From Streptomyces sp. CB03234 (GTDB taxonomy: Bacteria; Actinomycetota; Actinomycetes; Streptomycetales; Streptomycetaceae), in assembly GCF_001905885.1 (NCBI RefSeq), contig NZ_LIYH01000002.1:1-64000 (forward strand): a stretch of DNA of 64,000 nucleotides, read 5' to 3'. Position 1 is the first letter of the stretch, and every line of letters starts with the position of its first letter. Below the pieces are notes generated by a model. That model saw only the letters and a list, made by a program, of their open reading frames with translations, searched no databases and was not told the origin of the DNA. Position numbers and translations under genes: made by a program. Positions 35,163-43,609 of this stretch are shown here, piece after piece.

Positions 35163-35191
35163 CGTAACCGAGTGCGCCGACGTTACGTTCC
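35163..35191 (+). promoter_or_regulatory. Possible sigma-BldN-like promoter before the ABC genes
   Basis: CGTAAC (35163-35168) and CGTTCC (35186-35191) are 17 bp apart, matching the sigma-BldN -35 fully and four bases of its -10. CGTAAC also forms an inverted repeat with GTTACG (35182-35187). It lies 86 bp before the ABC ATPase start. Weaker than the rsbN site. Confidence 0.3.
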
Positions 35192-35276
35192 TTTTTCCGG
35201 GCAGTCGCACCGCCGTGCCGCCACAGCCATATCTATTGATGAAAACAGTGGGTTCTTGCAGCAGAATGATATTCGG

Positions 35277-36131
35277 ATGAGAAGCCGGGAGGCGGTCGGT
35301 CCGCCGGCCATCAGCGTGTACGGCCTCCATGTCGCGCGCGGAACCCACACTCTTCTGCAGGACATCAGTTTCACCGTCCCCCGGGGGACGATTGTCGGCC
35401 TGCTCGGACCGAGTGGCTGCGGAAAGACGACGCTTCTGCGGTCCGTCGTCGGAATCCAGCCCTGTACGTCGGGACACGTGCAGGTGCTGGGCTGCCCCGC
35501 CGGGGCGCCCGCCCTGAGCTCCCGGGTGGGGTACGTCACCCAGGCCCCCTCCGTCTACCCCGACCTCACCGTTCTGGAGAACCTCCGGTACTTCTCCGCC
35601 GCCCTGGGGCTGCGGGGCTGGCGGCGGGAGAACGCGGTGGTCCGGGTGGTGAAGGAGGTCGACCTCGCCGAGTACGCCGACAAGCCGGTCGCCCGGCTGT
35701 CCGGCGGGCAGTACTCCCGCGTCTCGCTGGCCGTGGCGCTGCTGGGCACCCCCGACCTGCTCGTCATGGACGAACCCACCGTGGGGCTGGACCCGTTGGT
35801 GCGCCGCGAGCTGTGGGCGGTGTTCAAGCGCCTCGCGGAGGAAGGAACGACCTTGCTGGTGTCCAGCCACGTCATGGACGAAGCCGACCGCTGCGACCGG
35901 CTGCTGCTGATGCGCGCCGGCCGGCTGCTCGCCTCGGCCGGGCGCAACGACCTGCTGCTGCATACCGGCTGCGACAGTGTGGAGGAGGCCTTCATGCATC
36001 TGGTGACCTCGGCGGAGGCCGCCGAGACGGGGCGGCGGCGGCCGGGTGCCGAGCCGGTCCGGGAGCCGCTGATCACCGACGTACTCCACGATCCCGACCG
36101 GCCCTACTTCGCTTCCGAGTCCCCGTGGTGA
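35277..36131 (+). CDS. ABC transporter ATP-binding protein
   Basis: The 284-residue ATPase has Walker A GPSGCGKTT (about 44-52), a Q-loop in GYVTQAPSVYP, the signature LSGGQYSRVSLA, Walker B LLVMDEPT, the D-loop GLDPLVRR and a switch histidine in VSSHVMDEADR. It fits the exporter (drug/DrrA-like) class. The ATG at 35277 is preferred; an in-frame start at 35172 would add a non-conserved leader. Its stop overlaps the permease start (GTGA). Confidence 0.9.
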   Translation: MRSREAVGPPAISVYGLHVARGTHTLLQDISFTVPRGTIVGLLGPSGCGKTTLLRSVVGIQPCTSGHVQVLGCPAGAPALSSRVGYVTQAPSVYPDLTVLENLRYFSAALGLRGWRRENAVVRVVKEVDLAEYADKPVARLSGGQYSRVSLAVALLGTPDLLVMDEPTVGLDPLVRRELWAVFKRLAEEGTTLLVSSHVMDEADRCDRLLLMRAGRLLASAGRNDLLLHTGCDSVEEAFMHLVTSAEAAETGRRRPGAEPVREPLITDVLHDPDRPYFASESPW

Positions 36132-36919
36132 GCGGCGCGGCGGGTCCGGGGACGGGGACGGGGCCGCGGCTGGCCGGGCGGCCCTTGCCGTTCACGCCGA
36201 GCATCACCGCCGCCACGGCTCACCGGGTGTTGCAGCAGATCTCCCGGGACCGGGGCAGCGCCGCGCTGATGCTGGTCATCCCGTGCATGCTCATGGTGCT
36301 GCTGAAGCTGATGTTCCATGACGCGGAGGAGTCGTTCGAGCGTGTCGGCCCCCAGGTCTTCGGCATCTTCCCGGTGATCGTCATGTACCTGGTGGCGTCG
36401 GTCTCGACCCTGCGGGAACGCACCTCGGGGACCGCCGAACGGCTGCTGACGCTGCCGGTGCAGCGGCTCGACATCGTGCTGGGCTACAGCCTGGCCTTCG
36501 CGTTCCTGGCGATGCTCCAGGCCGTCCTGTCGACGCTGCTGGCGATCGGGCCGCTGGGGCTGGACATCAAGGGGCCGGCCTATCTGCTCATGGTCATCGC
36601 CATGCTCGGCGCCCTGCTGGGGCTGGCGCTGGGACTGCTCGTGAGCGCGTTCGCGCGCAATGAGTTCCAGGCGGTGCAGTTCCTGCCGGCCGGGGTGCTG
36701 CCGCAGTTCCTGGTGTGCGGGCTGTTCGTGCCGCGCGAGGAGATGCACGGCTCGCTGGACGCGTTGGCGCAGGTCATGCCGATGACGTACGCGGTGCAGG
36801 CGGCGACCGAGGCCGCCCGGCACGACGGGGTGACCGGCGTCTTCGTCCGTGACGCGCTGCTGATCCTGCTGTGCGTCATCGGTGTCCTGGTCGCCAGCGC
36901 GGCCACGCTCAAGCGCTGA
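36128..36919 (+). CDS. ABC-2 type transporter permease
   Basis: The 263-residue membrane protein has about six helices and the ABC-2 pattern: cytoplasmic N terminus, VASVSTLRERTSGTAERLLTLPVQRLDIVLGY coupling loop and GLFVPREEMHGSLDALAQVMPMTYAVQAATEA near the end. With the overlapping ATPase it forms a DrrAB-like exporter. The substrate is unknown; the adjacent polyprenyl synthase and terpene synthase make a terpenoid plausible. Confidence 0.88.
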   Translation: MSGAAGPGTGTGPRLAGRPLPFTPSITAATAHRVLQQISRDRGSAALMLVIPCMLMVLLKLMFHDAEESFERVGPQVFGIFPVIVMYLVASVSTLRERTSGTAERLLTLPVQRLDIVLGYSLAFAFLAMLQAVLSTLLAIGPLGLDIKGPAYLLMVIAMLGALLGLALGLLVSAFARNEFQAVQFLPAGVLPQFLVCGLFVPREEMHGSLDALAQVMPMTYAVQAATEAARHDGVTGVFVRDALLILLCVIGVLVASAATLKR

Positions 36920-36926
36920 CGACAAA

Positions 36927-36962
36927 CGGGTGGGGTACGGCCGGCCGGCCGTACCCCACCCG
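36927..36962. terminator. 36 bp perfect palindrome, bidirectional terminator
   Basis: CGGGTGGGGTACGGCCGG is followed directly by its exact reverse complement with no loop bases. It separates the end of the permease gene from the convergent small secreted protein gene. In RNA it forms a very stable hairpin. Confidence 0.8.
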
Positions 36963-36991
36963 CTGTGCTGCTGTCGGTGCCGCGGTGGTCG

Positions 36992-37243
36992 TCAGTAGCG
37001 GTCGTAGTCGTCGCGGTCGTCACGGTTCGACGTGCCCCACGCGAACCCAGCGGTGACATGGCCGTTGCGCGGGACCTCGAAGGGCCCGAAGTTCATCGGA
37101 CGGTCGTGGCCGCGCCTGCCGCCCGGACCGTCGATGTCGACGGCGGGAGACGACGGGGCGGCGAACGCGGAGGGCGCGGCGCCGCCCGCGGCCAGTGTGA
37201 TCGCTACGACGGAAATCGCCGCGGCACGACGGAAAAACGACAT
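36992..37243 (-). CDS. Small secreted protein, 83 aa
   Basis: The 83-residue protein has a signal peptide (MSFFRRAAAISVVAITLAAG, cleavage after SAFA) and a short mature part with RRGHDRPMNFGPFEVPRNGHV and an acidic, tyrosine-ending tail (DDRDDYDRY). No cysteines or known domain are seen; it is not a chaplin. Its expression is probably independent of the ABC operon, from which a palindrome separates it. Confidence 0.65.
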   Translation of the reverse strand: MSFFRRAAAISVVAITLAAGGAAPSAFAAPSSPAVDIDGPGGRRGHDRPMNFGPFEVPRNGHVTAGFAWGTSNRDDRDDYDRY

Positions 37244-37473
37244 GGCTGGCTCCTCAGGAAAGGATGATCCTCAACGGAAATCACCCTAGCCATTGCTGCT
37301 GTACGGCAGCCGCGTATGCCAGGGGAATGGGTCGCTTTTCCCTCGAAGGGGGCTACCGGAGTGACGTCATGACGAACCGGATCAATAGTGGGATCTCCTT
37401 TTCTTTCTTTGGTGGTGGGGGTCGGTGGCGGGTGTTCGGTGTGTCTTATTTCGCTCTTCCGTAGGGTGAAACG

Positions 37474-38187
37474 GTGAAATCTCGCACCTTGTTGGTTGCT
37501 GCGCTGGCAGCCGTATGCGCCGTGTTCGGCGGGCCGCCGTGCGCCGCCGAATCCCTTTCGCAGCGGCCCCGGAATTACGAACCCCAGCCGCCACCGCCGT
37601 GGCAGTCCTCTCCCGTGCCCGTCTGGCGGCCGCCTTCCTCTCACCCCGGCCCGGACGGCGCCGTGCGCCCGTCCTCGAAGCGGCCGGGTGGGCCTGAGCG
37701 GCCGGGTGGGCCTGAGAGGCCGGGTGGCGCGGGGCGGCCCGGGGGGCCCGGTGAGGCCGGCAGGCCGGGTGCGGCGGGGGCGCCGAGCGGGGTGGGGGCG
37801 TTGGGGGGCGTACGGGCGGAGGTGGTCCGGCTGGTGAACCAGGAGCGGTCCAGGGCCGGTTGTCCCGCGGTGCGGCAGCACAGCGCCGTGACCAAGGCCG
37901 CACAGGGGCACAGCGCCTACATGGCCCGTACGGGAGCCCTTTCCCATACGGGGCACAAGGGCTCCGATCCGGGCAGCCGGCTCACGGCCGCCGGTTACCG
38001 CTGGAGCCGGGCCGGGGAGAACATCGTCGCCGGGCCCGAGGACGCCGCAGCGGCCGTGCGGTCGTGGATGAACAGCCCCGAGCACCGTGAGTCCGTCCTG
38101 ACCTGCCAGTTCCGCCATGCCGGTGTGGGCGTGGGCCGGGGCCCGGACGGGCCCTGGTGGACCCTGCTGTTCGCCGCGCCGCGCTGA
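37474..38187 (+). CDS. Secreted CAP-domain protein
   Basis: The 237-residue protein has a signal peptide (VKSRTLLVAALAAVCAVFG), a proline-rich spacer with GGPERPGGPERPGG repeats (about 69-100) and a C-terminal CAP/SCP domain (about 112-237) with HSAVTKAAQGHSAYMARTG, LSHTGHKGSDPGSR, AGENIVAG and the WMNSPEHRESVL block. CAP proteins of this YkwD type are cell-wall or extracellular proteins whose enzymatic role is unsettled. The GTG at 37474 fits the signal peptide. It ends 13 bp before the convergent terpene synthase. Confidence 0.88.
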   Translation: MKSRTLLVAALAAVCAVFGGPPCAAESLSQRPRNYEPQPPPPWQSSPVPVWRPPSSHPGPDGAVRPSSKRPGGPERPGGPERPGGAGRPGGPGEAGRPGAAGAPSGVGALGGVRAEVVRLVNQERSRAGCPAVRQHSAVTKAAQGHSAYMARTGALSHTGHKGSDPGSRLTAAGYRWSRAGENIVAGPEDAAAAVRSWMNSPEHRESVLTCQFRHAGVGVGRGPDGPWWTLLFAAPR

Positions 38188-38200
38188 CCGGGAGCCGTCG

Positions 38201-39277
38201 TCAGGCCAGGTCCTCGTCCCACCACCAGGCGATGGTGGGCGCGCCGGGGGGCGGAGTGGGGCGGCTGTCGGCCGGTTCCTCCGCCCACTCCAGCGGCGTT
38301 TCCTCCATGGCGTCCGGTACCCGCCCCAGGCTCAGGTAGCGCGGCACCCGCAGCCCCCACTCGGCGTTCCCCCGGATGCCGTGGCGGAGCCCTTGCAGAT
38401 AGTTCGCCAGGGCGGCACCGGCGTGCGGCCGGACCCGGTCGTGCAGGCGCGTGAAGCGGACGAGGACCCGGTCCCTGAGCCGGGTCGCGGCCTCCACCGC
38501 CTCGGGCAGCGACATCGACTCGTGGCACATGAGGACGCTGTAGATGTTCTGGTCCGTGTGCCCCCGGGACAACTCCTTGCGCAGTGAGTGCCTGTCGTTG
38601 TCCAGCGCGGCCACGAGAATGGCCATCTCCGTCAGCGCCCGCACGGCCGGCCGGTGCAGCTCGTTGTCCGGGACCTCCAGCCCGGTGGCCAGCTCCAGCA
38701 TGGCGAAGGTCGGCTCGCCGCCGCTGGACAGCAGCCTCATGGCGAGGAACTCGTCCAGCTCCGGCATCCGGCCGGACGCCTGGTTGCCCACCTGCCAGCA
38801 CACACCCGACAGCCAGGCCCGCTGGGCGTGGGTGAACCGCCGTACCTGTGCCGCCGTACCGAAGGAGCGGAAGCGGGCGAGGATGTCCTGCAGGGCCGGG
38901 ATGTAGCGCTCGCCCCCGTCCGTGGCCGATGGCGCCTCGGCTGCCCGCTGCACCCGGCCGGCCAGGGCGTTGAACAGCGCCGGACGGGCACTCAACGGCC
39001 CGTTGTCGCAGCGGGCGTCGTCGATTCCGAACCCCCAGTAGACCCACAGAGATGTCGCCAGCAGCCGGTCGTCGTCCGCGACGGGCGCGAACCGGGCGAA
39101 GAAGTCCGTGCTGTGCGTCGCCACGACCCACGCGCACTCGTCGTCCGTGGCGCACATACCGCTGTCACGGATCCACTCCTCGGCCTGCTTCTCCACCTGA
39201 CGCGCATGGGGGTGGACCGCCGAGTCCCATGGACAGTGGATGAGCGGCAGATCGGCTTCGGTGAGGGAAAGTCCCAT
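38201..39277 (-). CDS. Class I terpene synthase
   Basis: The 358-residue protein is a bacterial class I terpene cyclase. The acidic metal motif is WGFGIDDARCD (D86, D87, D91), the sensor region RLLSSGGEP lies near 181, and the NSE triad is complete in NDRHSLRKE (N227, S231, E235). An arginine-tyrosine pair (VPRY) lies near the C terminus. It should ionise a prenyl diphosphate and cyclise it, but the product, a sesquiterpene or diterpene, cannot be read. It does not resemble geosmin or epi-isozizaene synthase motifs. ATG at 39277 is used. Confidence 0.88.
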   Translation of the reverse strand: MGLSLTEADLPLIHCPWDSAVHPHARQVEKQAEEWIRDSGMCATDDECAWVVATHSTDFFARFAPVADDDRLLATSLWVYWGFGIDDARCDNGPLSARPALFNALAGRVQRAAEAPSATDGGERYIPALQDILARFRSFGTAAQVRRFTHAQRAWLSGVCWQVGNQASGRMPELDEFLAMRLLSSGGEPTFAMLELATGLEVPDNELHRPAVRALTEMAILVAALDNDRHSLRKELSRGHTDQNIYSVLMCHESMSLPEAVEAATRLRDRVLVRFTRLHDRVRPHAGAALANYLQGLRHGIRGNAEWGLRVPRYLSLGRVPDAMEETPLEWAEEPADSRPTPPPGAPTIAWWWDEDLA

Positions 39278-39467
39278 GACACATCCCGGTCGTCGGTGGC
39301 GGAGAAGGAGCCCGCACATCGTCCGGCGCCGTTCGGGTACCACAACACGACATATGGGTGTTTCCTTGATAAAACCTCCGAAAAGGGCACCTCCTGTTTG
39401 TGCTTGACGCGGGTGCGGGTGCGGGTGCGGGTGTGCGGGTGAGGGGGGCGCGGGTTTCTGGTGCGGG

Positions 39468-40889
39468 TCAGGCCTTGGCCGCCCAGGCGATGTAGCCGTC
39501 GGGGCGGACCAGGACGGTGTCCTGGCGGGTGCTGTTCGCCCAGCTCGCCCGTATGACCCGGCCGGGCACGGGGATTCGGGGCGCCTGGGGGGCGGCGCCT
39601 TGCGGGGCGACGAGGACGAACCGGCCCTTGCGGAGCAGTTCGTACAGCCGCCCCTCGGTGAGCGTCAGGTCCGGGGCGCGCCGGCCCACCAGGCGGTGGG
39701 CGCCGCGCTCGGCGCGGTAGCTGATGCCGATGCCGCTGACCATGCCCATCGCCTTGGCGGCCGCGGGACGGACCGCGTTCAGGAGACCGGCGCCGAGGGC
39801 GCGGGCCATGCGCTCGAGGGGGTTGTGGGCCATGGCGAGGCGGACCAGGGCGCCGCTGCTGCGCAGCACCATCGTGCCGACGGGGTGCCGCTCGGCGTGG
39901 TAGCTGTCGAGCAGGGCCTCGGGGTCGGGGGCTTCCCCGCGCAGGACGGATGCGAGCTTCCAGGAGAGGTTCGCGGCGTCCTGGAGGCCGGTGTTCATAC
40001 CCTGGCCGCCGGCCGGGGAGTGGATGTGCGCCGCGTCCCCGGCGAGGAAGACGCGGCCGGACCGGTAGGCGGGGACCTGGCGCTCGTCGCTGTGGAAGCG
40101 GGAGATCCAGCGGGCGTCGTGCATACCGAAGTCCGAGCCGAGAGCGAGCCGGGCGATCTCCCGCACCTCATCGAGGCCGACCGGCTCGCTGTCGGGGACC
40201 TGGCGTTGGCGGTTCCAGCCCATGACCCGGTACCAGCCGTCGCCGAAGGGGGCGATGAAGGCGAAGGTGTCCCCGACGCCGTTGACCGTGAGCAGTTCGT
40301 CGGGCTCCTCGGCGAGGCGGACGTCGGCGAGCACCATGGAGCGGATGACCGAGCTGCCGGGGAACGGCAGGCCCAGGTCGCGGCGCACGGCGCTGCGGTG
40401 GCCGTCGGTGCCGACGAGGTAGCGGGCCCGCAGTGTGCCGGGCGTTCCGTCCGCGCCGGTGACCTCGGCGGTCACCGTGCCGTCGTCCTGGTGCAGGGCG
40501 CGCAGCTCCGTGCCGTACCTGAAGTCGACGCCCGCGGCGACGGCGCGGCGCTCCAGCAGTCGCTCGACCTCGTACTGCGGGGTGATGAGCAGGAAGGGGA
40601 AGCGGGAGGGGAGGCGGGACAGGTCGAGCGACAGCTTGCGGAAGAACCGCAGCCCGGTGACGGACGTGCCCTTGTGGACCAGCTCGTCCGCCAGGTCCCG
40701 GGCGTCGAGCAGTTCCAGGGTGCGGGCGTGGACGCCGAACGCGCGCGTCATGTTGCTGGTCTCGTGCGGTCGGCGCTCGACGACCGTGACGTTCACGCCC
40801 GCGGCGGCGAGGTCGCCGGCGAGCAGCAGTCCGGTGGGCCCCGCGCCCACCACGATGACGTCGAACTCCGTGCCGGCCGTGCCGTTCAT
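39468..40889 (-). CDS. FAD-dependent aromatic monooxygenase
   Basis: The 473-residue protein is a group A flavin monooxygenase. It has the FAD dinucleotide loop VIVVGAGPTGLLLAGDLA (GxGxxG), the DG motif GTDGHRSAVR and the GD motif VFLAGDAAHIHSPAGGQGMNTGLQDA. Its C-terminal thioredoxin-like domain is shortened. Such enzymes hydroxylate aromatic polyketides or phenols with NAD(P)H and oxygen. It is divergent from a TetR gene, with three repeated operators between them, so it is probably induced by its substrate. Confidence 0.9.
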   Translation of the reverse strand: MNGTAGTEFDVIVVGAGPTGLLLAGDLAAAGVNVTVVERRPHETSNMTRAFGVHARTLELLDARDLADELVHKGTSVTGLRFFRKLSLDLSRLPSRFPFLLITPQYEVERLLERRAVAAGVDFRYGTELRALHQDDGTVTAEVTGADGTPGTLRARYLVGTDGHRSAVRRDLGLPFPGSSVIRSMVLADVRLAEEPDELLTVNGVGDTFAFIAPFGDGWYRVMGWNRQRQVPDSEPVGLDEVREIARLALGSDFGMHDARWISRFHSDERQVPAYRSGRVFLAGDAAHIHSPAGGQGMNTGLQDAANLSWKLASVLRGEAPDPEALLDSYHAERHPVGTMVLRSSGALVRLAMAHNPLERMARALGAGLLNAVRPAAAKAMGMVSGIGISYRAERGAHRLVGRRAPDLTLTEGRLYELLRKGRFVLVAPQGAAPQAPRIPVPGRVIRASWANSTRQDTVLVRPDGYIAWAAKA

Positions 40890-40919
40890 GGCTGCCTCCT
40901 GGGTGCCAACGGTGGATGG

Positions 40920-40991
40920 GTCAACATCTGTTGGTCAACGCTTGTTGGCAACGGTAGACCCGTCGGCTCTGGCGTGTCAACGGTTGTTGGC
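40920..40991. promoter_or_regulatory. Triple TetR-type operator
   Basis: Three similar dyads lie between the divergent monooxygenase and TetR genes: GTCAACATCTGTTGGT (40920-40935), GTCAACGCTTGTTGGC (40934-40949) and GTCAACGGTTGTTGGC (40976-40991). The last two differ at one base. Each is an inverted repeat of GTCAAC/GTTGGC halves, as expected for a dimeric TetR-family repressor controlling both genes. Confidence 0.72.
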
Positions 40992-41005
40992 CTACAGTTG
41001 TTGGC

Positions 41006-41566
41006 ATGACGACTCCCCGTCGCTCCGACACCACCCGCGCCGCCATCCTCGAGGCGGCCCGGGAGCGGTTCGCGGCCGATGGCTACGAGCGCGCCACCAT
41101 CCGCGCCATCGCCCGCGACGCGGGGATCGACCCGTCGATGGTGATGCGGTACTACGGCAACAAGGAGGGGCTCTTCGCCGCCGCCTCCGAGATCGACCTG
41201 CGCCTCCCCCCGCTCGGAGCGCTGCCCGCACAGCACATCGGCGCCGTCCTCGTCACGCACTTCCTCGACCGCTGGGAGCAGGACGACGTGCTGACCGGGG
41301 TGCTGCGGGTCGGCGTCACCAACGCCGCGGGCGCCGAGCGCATGCGCGCGGTGTTCAAGGCGCAGCTGGGCCCGATAGCGGCCGGCGTCTGCCCCGACCC
41401 GGCCGACGCCCCGCGCCGCGCCGCCCTCGCCGCCTCGCAGATTCTCGGCATGGCACTGGCCCGGTACGTGCTGCGGCTGCCGCCCGCCGTCGACATGTCG
41501 CGCGAGGAGGTGATCGCCTGGCTCGGCCCCACGATCCAGCGGTATCTGACCGCCGACCGGCCCTGA
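41006..41566 (+). CDS. TetR-family transcriptional regulator
   Basis: The 186-residue protein has the N-terminal TetR helix-turn-helix (about 8-55): RAAILEAARERFAADGYERATIRAIARDAGIDPSMVMRYYGNKEGLFAAA. The C-terminal ligand domain is of the TetR_C_33-like type (PADAPRRAALAASQILGMALARYVLRLP). It probably represses the divergent monooxygenase and itself through the three dyads in the 116 bp gap. Confidence 0.9.
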   Translation: MTTPRRSDTTRAAILEAARERFAADGYERATIRAIARDAGIDPSMVMRYYGNKEGLFAAASEIDLRLPPLGALPAQHIGAVLVTHFLDRWEQDDVLTGVLRVGVTNAAGAERMRAVFKAQLGPIAAGVCPDPADAPRRAALAASQILGMALARYVLRLPPAVDMSREEVIAWLGPTIQRYLTADRP

Positions 41567-41597
41567 CCGGCCCTGACAGGTCCGGCCGGACAGGCCT

Positions 41598-42332
41598 CTA
41601 GGCGGCCGCGTCGCCGAATTCGCGCAGCGCGTCCTCGACGATGGCCTCCAGGCGGGAGTGGTGCGCGCCGCGCCAGTACACCCGGCCGCACTCGGTGCAC
41701 TTCGCGAAGACGTCGTACGTACGCTGCGTGCCCTGCTCCAACTGGTCGCGCACCGCGTCCTTGTCGGCGTCGGCCAGCGGGCCGTTGCAGGCCGTGCACC
41801 GCGTCCACGGCGCCAGTGGCGGCGCGAACCGCTCCAGCACGTCCCGCAGTTGGTCCTCCGGCCGGTCGCTGTAGACGTACGCCCCGGCCCACAGCTCGCG
41901 GCGCCGCAGCAGCCCCCGGTCGCGCGAGAGCATCACGCGCCGTTCCTTCGCCGACCACGTGGCCAGCGCCGCGTCGCCGATGTCCTCGCTCTCGTACGCC
42001 GCGTCGACGCCGAGCAGCCGCAACCGCCGCGCCAGCGTCCCGAGGTGAACGTCCAGCAGGAACCTGAGCGGCGCGCCCGGCACCGGCTGCGGGCGCTCGA
42101 CGCCGAGCACCTGGACGTGCTCGCCGGCCGCCGGGATGTGCGCGGGCGTGACCGGGCGGCCGTCGACCAGCAGCAGGCCCGCCTCGGTGAGGGGCACGCC
42201 GAGCGACTCGACCACATGGCCGAGTGTGGACACCCCGTCGGTGACCACGACGGAACGCCCGGCGCGGCGCGGGGCGGCGACGAAGAGGCCCAGGCCGGGC
42301 GCGAAGCTGATGTGGATCTCCGGTCCGTTCAC
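41598..42332 (-). CDS. Mut7-C RNase-like protein with ubiquitin-like N terminus
   Basis: The 244-residue protein combines an N-terminal ubiquitin-fold segment (about 1-80) with a Mut7-C domain: RFLLDVHLGTLARRLRLLGVDAAYESEDIGDAAL (PIN-like acidic residues), LSRDRGLLRRRELW and a C-terminal zinc ribbon with C-x-x-C pairs in RCTACNGPLAD and KCTECGRVYW. Mut7-C proteins are predicted RNases. The GTG at 42332 is used because upstream residues are not conserved. Its biological target is unknown. Confidence 0.85.
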   Translation of the reverse strand: MNGPEIHISFAPGLGLFVAAPRRAGRSVVVTDGVSTLGHVVESLGVPLTEAGLLLVDGRPVTPAHIPAAGEHVQVLGVERPQPVPGAPLRFLLDVHLGTLARRLRLLGVDAAYESEDIGDAALATWSAKERRVMLSRDRGLLRRRELWAGAYVYSDRPEDQLRDVLERFAPPLAPWTRCTACNGPLADADKDAVRDQLEQGTQRTYDVFAKCTECGRVYWRGAHHSRLEAIVEDALREFGDAAA

Positions 42333-42477
42333 GTCGCCAGCATGCCACCGGGCCCGCCGGGCCAGCCAGATCATTTCGCCGGGTCAGGGCCGCCGGTGGG
42401 CGGGCCGCCGGACGGGGCCCGGGCGCCGGGCAGCGCACCGCGATCACCGCACCTCATGGTTTCCCGGACCTGAACCA

Positions 42478-43017
42478 TCAGCGCGAGCCCGGATCGCCCG
42501 CCTCCAGGTCCAGCCGCCAGTTGTTGCTCCGCAGCAGGTGCCCCGGCGGGTACTCGAAGTCCCGCTCGCCGAGCAGCTCGAAACCCGCCTTCCGGCACAC
42601 CGCGTTCGACGGACCGTTGTCCACGGACGGGAACGCGTGCAGATACCGGTGCTTGCGCGCCGCCCGGGCCCGATCCGCCACGGCCACCGTCGCCGCCGTC
42701 GCGACGCCCCGCCCCTGGAAGCCGCCCAGAACCGTCCACCCGGTCTCGTACACCCGCGTCCCGTCCCAGGTCTGCTCCCAGAAGCCGATCACGCCCACCG
42801 GGACGCCCTCCGGCTCCAGCACGATCCGGAACATCCGCCCGGCCCCCGAGCGGTCCGCGCTCAGGTCCACGTACCGCTGGTGCCGCTTGACCAGCTGTTC
42901 CGCCGTCTCCGGCCCTCCCAGGTGGGCCATCAACTCCGGCGCGTTGACCGCCCGCAGCAGGTCGAAGTCCCGCTCCGACCACGCCTCGAGCCGTACCGGC
43001 GACGCTCCGCTGCCCAT
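42478..43017 (-). CDS. GNAT-family N-acetyltransferase
   Basis: The 179-residue protein is a single GNAT domain. GGFQGRGVATAATVAVADRA is the acetyl-CoA-binding motif A (Q/RxxGxG/A), and PSVDNGPSNAVCRKAGFELLGERDFEYPPG is the RimJ-like C-terminal block. It should acetylate a small amine or a protein N terminus. It lies four bases downstream of the 43022-43609 gene and is likely in the same operon. Confidence 0.85.
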   Translation of the reverse strand: MGSGASPVRLEAWSERDFDLLRAVNAPELMAHLGGPETAEQLVKRHQRYVDLSADRSGAGRMFRIVLEPEGVPVGVIGFWEQTWDGTRVYETGWTVLGGFQGRGVATAATVAVADRARAARKHRYLHAFPSVDNGPSNAVCRKAGFELLGERDFEYPPGHLLRSNNWRLDLEAGDPGSR

Positions 43018-43021
43018 GTGC

Positions 43022-43609
43022 TCAGGGCCACACCAGGCAGTACGGCTGGTGCCCCGCCTCGTGCAGCCGCACCGAGAAGTCCTGCCACTCGTGCAGCAGC
43101 TGGTACACGTTGAACGCGTCCCGAGGCCCGCCGCGGTCCGGGACCGTCGACCAGATGAACGCCGCCGCGCCCACCGACTCCTCGCCGATGCCGCGCAGCG
43201 GGTCGACCACCGTCATCGGCAGCTTCACCACCGCGTAGTCGGGGTGCAGCACCACCAGCTCCAGCGGCGGCACCTTGTGCAGCGGCATGCCCTGGATGCC
43301 GGTCAGCACCATCGCGGCTATGGTCTCCGGTTTGATCTTGGTGAACATGCCGCCCATACCGAGTTCGTCGCCGCCCAATTCCTCGGGCCGCATCGAGATC
43401 GGTACGCGGGCGGCGGTCGCGCCATTGGGCGCGCCGAAGTACTTGTACGTCACCCCCATGCCCCGGCCACCCCCGCTTCCGCCGCCCATCGGCCCCAAGG
43501 AGGCTCTGTCCTGCGAGGCTTTGTCCTGCTCGCGCCGGTGCTTCCCCCGCCGGGCAGGCTCGGGTCCCAGGTCGTCGGTCCCCTCGCCCAGTCCGCCACC
43601 GCGATGCAT
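43022..43609 (-). CDS. Conserved hypothetical protein
   Basis: The 195-residue protein begins with a basic, low-complexity region (MHRGGGLGEGTDDLGPEPARRG) and then a probably globular domain with MRPEELGGDELGMGGMFTKI, ELVVLHPDYAVVKLPMTVVDPL and a tryptophan-rich tail (EWQDFSV...YCLVWP). No known family is recognised. The start is uncertain: ATG at 43609 follows GGAG by only two bases, while a GTG at 43639 would add ten residues whose second codon is TTA. The downstream GNAT gene probably shares its transcript. Confidence 0.55.
   Translation of the reverse strand: MHRGGGLGEGTDDLGPEPARRGKHRREQDKASQDRASLGPMGGGSGGGRGMGVTYKYFGAPNGATAARVPISMRPEELGGDELGMGGMFTKIKPETIAAMVLTGIQGMPLHKVPPLELVVLHPDYAVVKLPMTVVDPLRGIGEESVGAAAFIWSTVPDRGGPRDAFNVYQLLHEWQDFSVRLHEAGHQPYCLVWP

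Noticed and set aside
36992..37243. Chaplin or rodlin gene
   Set aside because: The small secreted protein has no chaplin-type hydrophobic repeat or paired cysteines and does not resemble rodlins.
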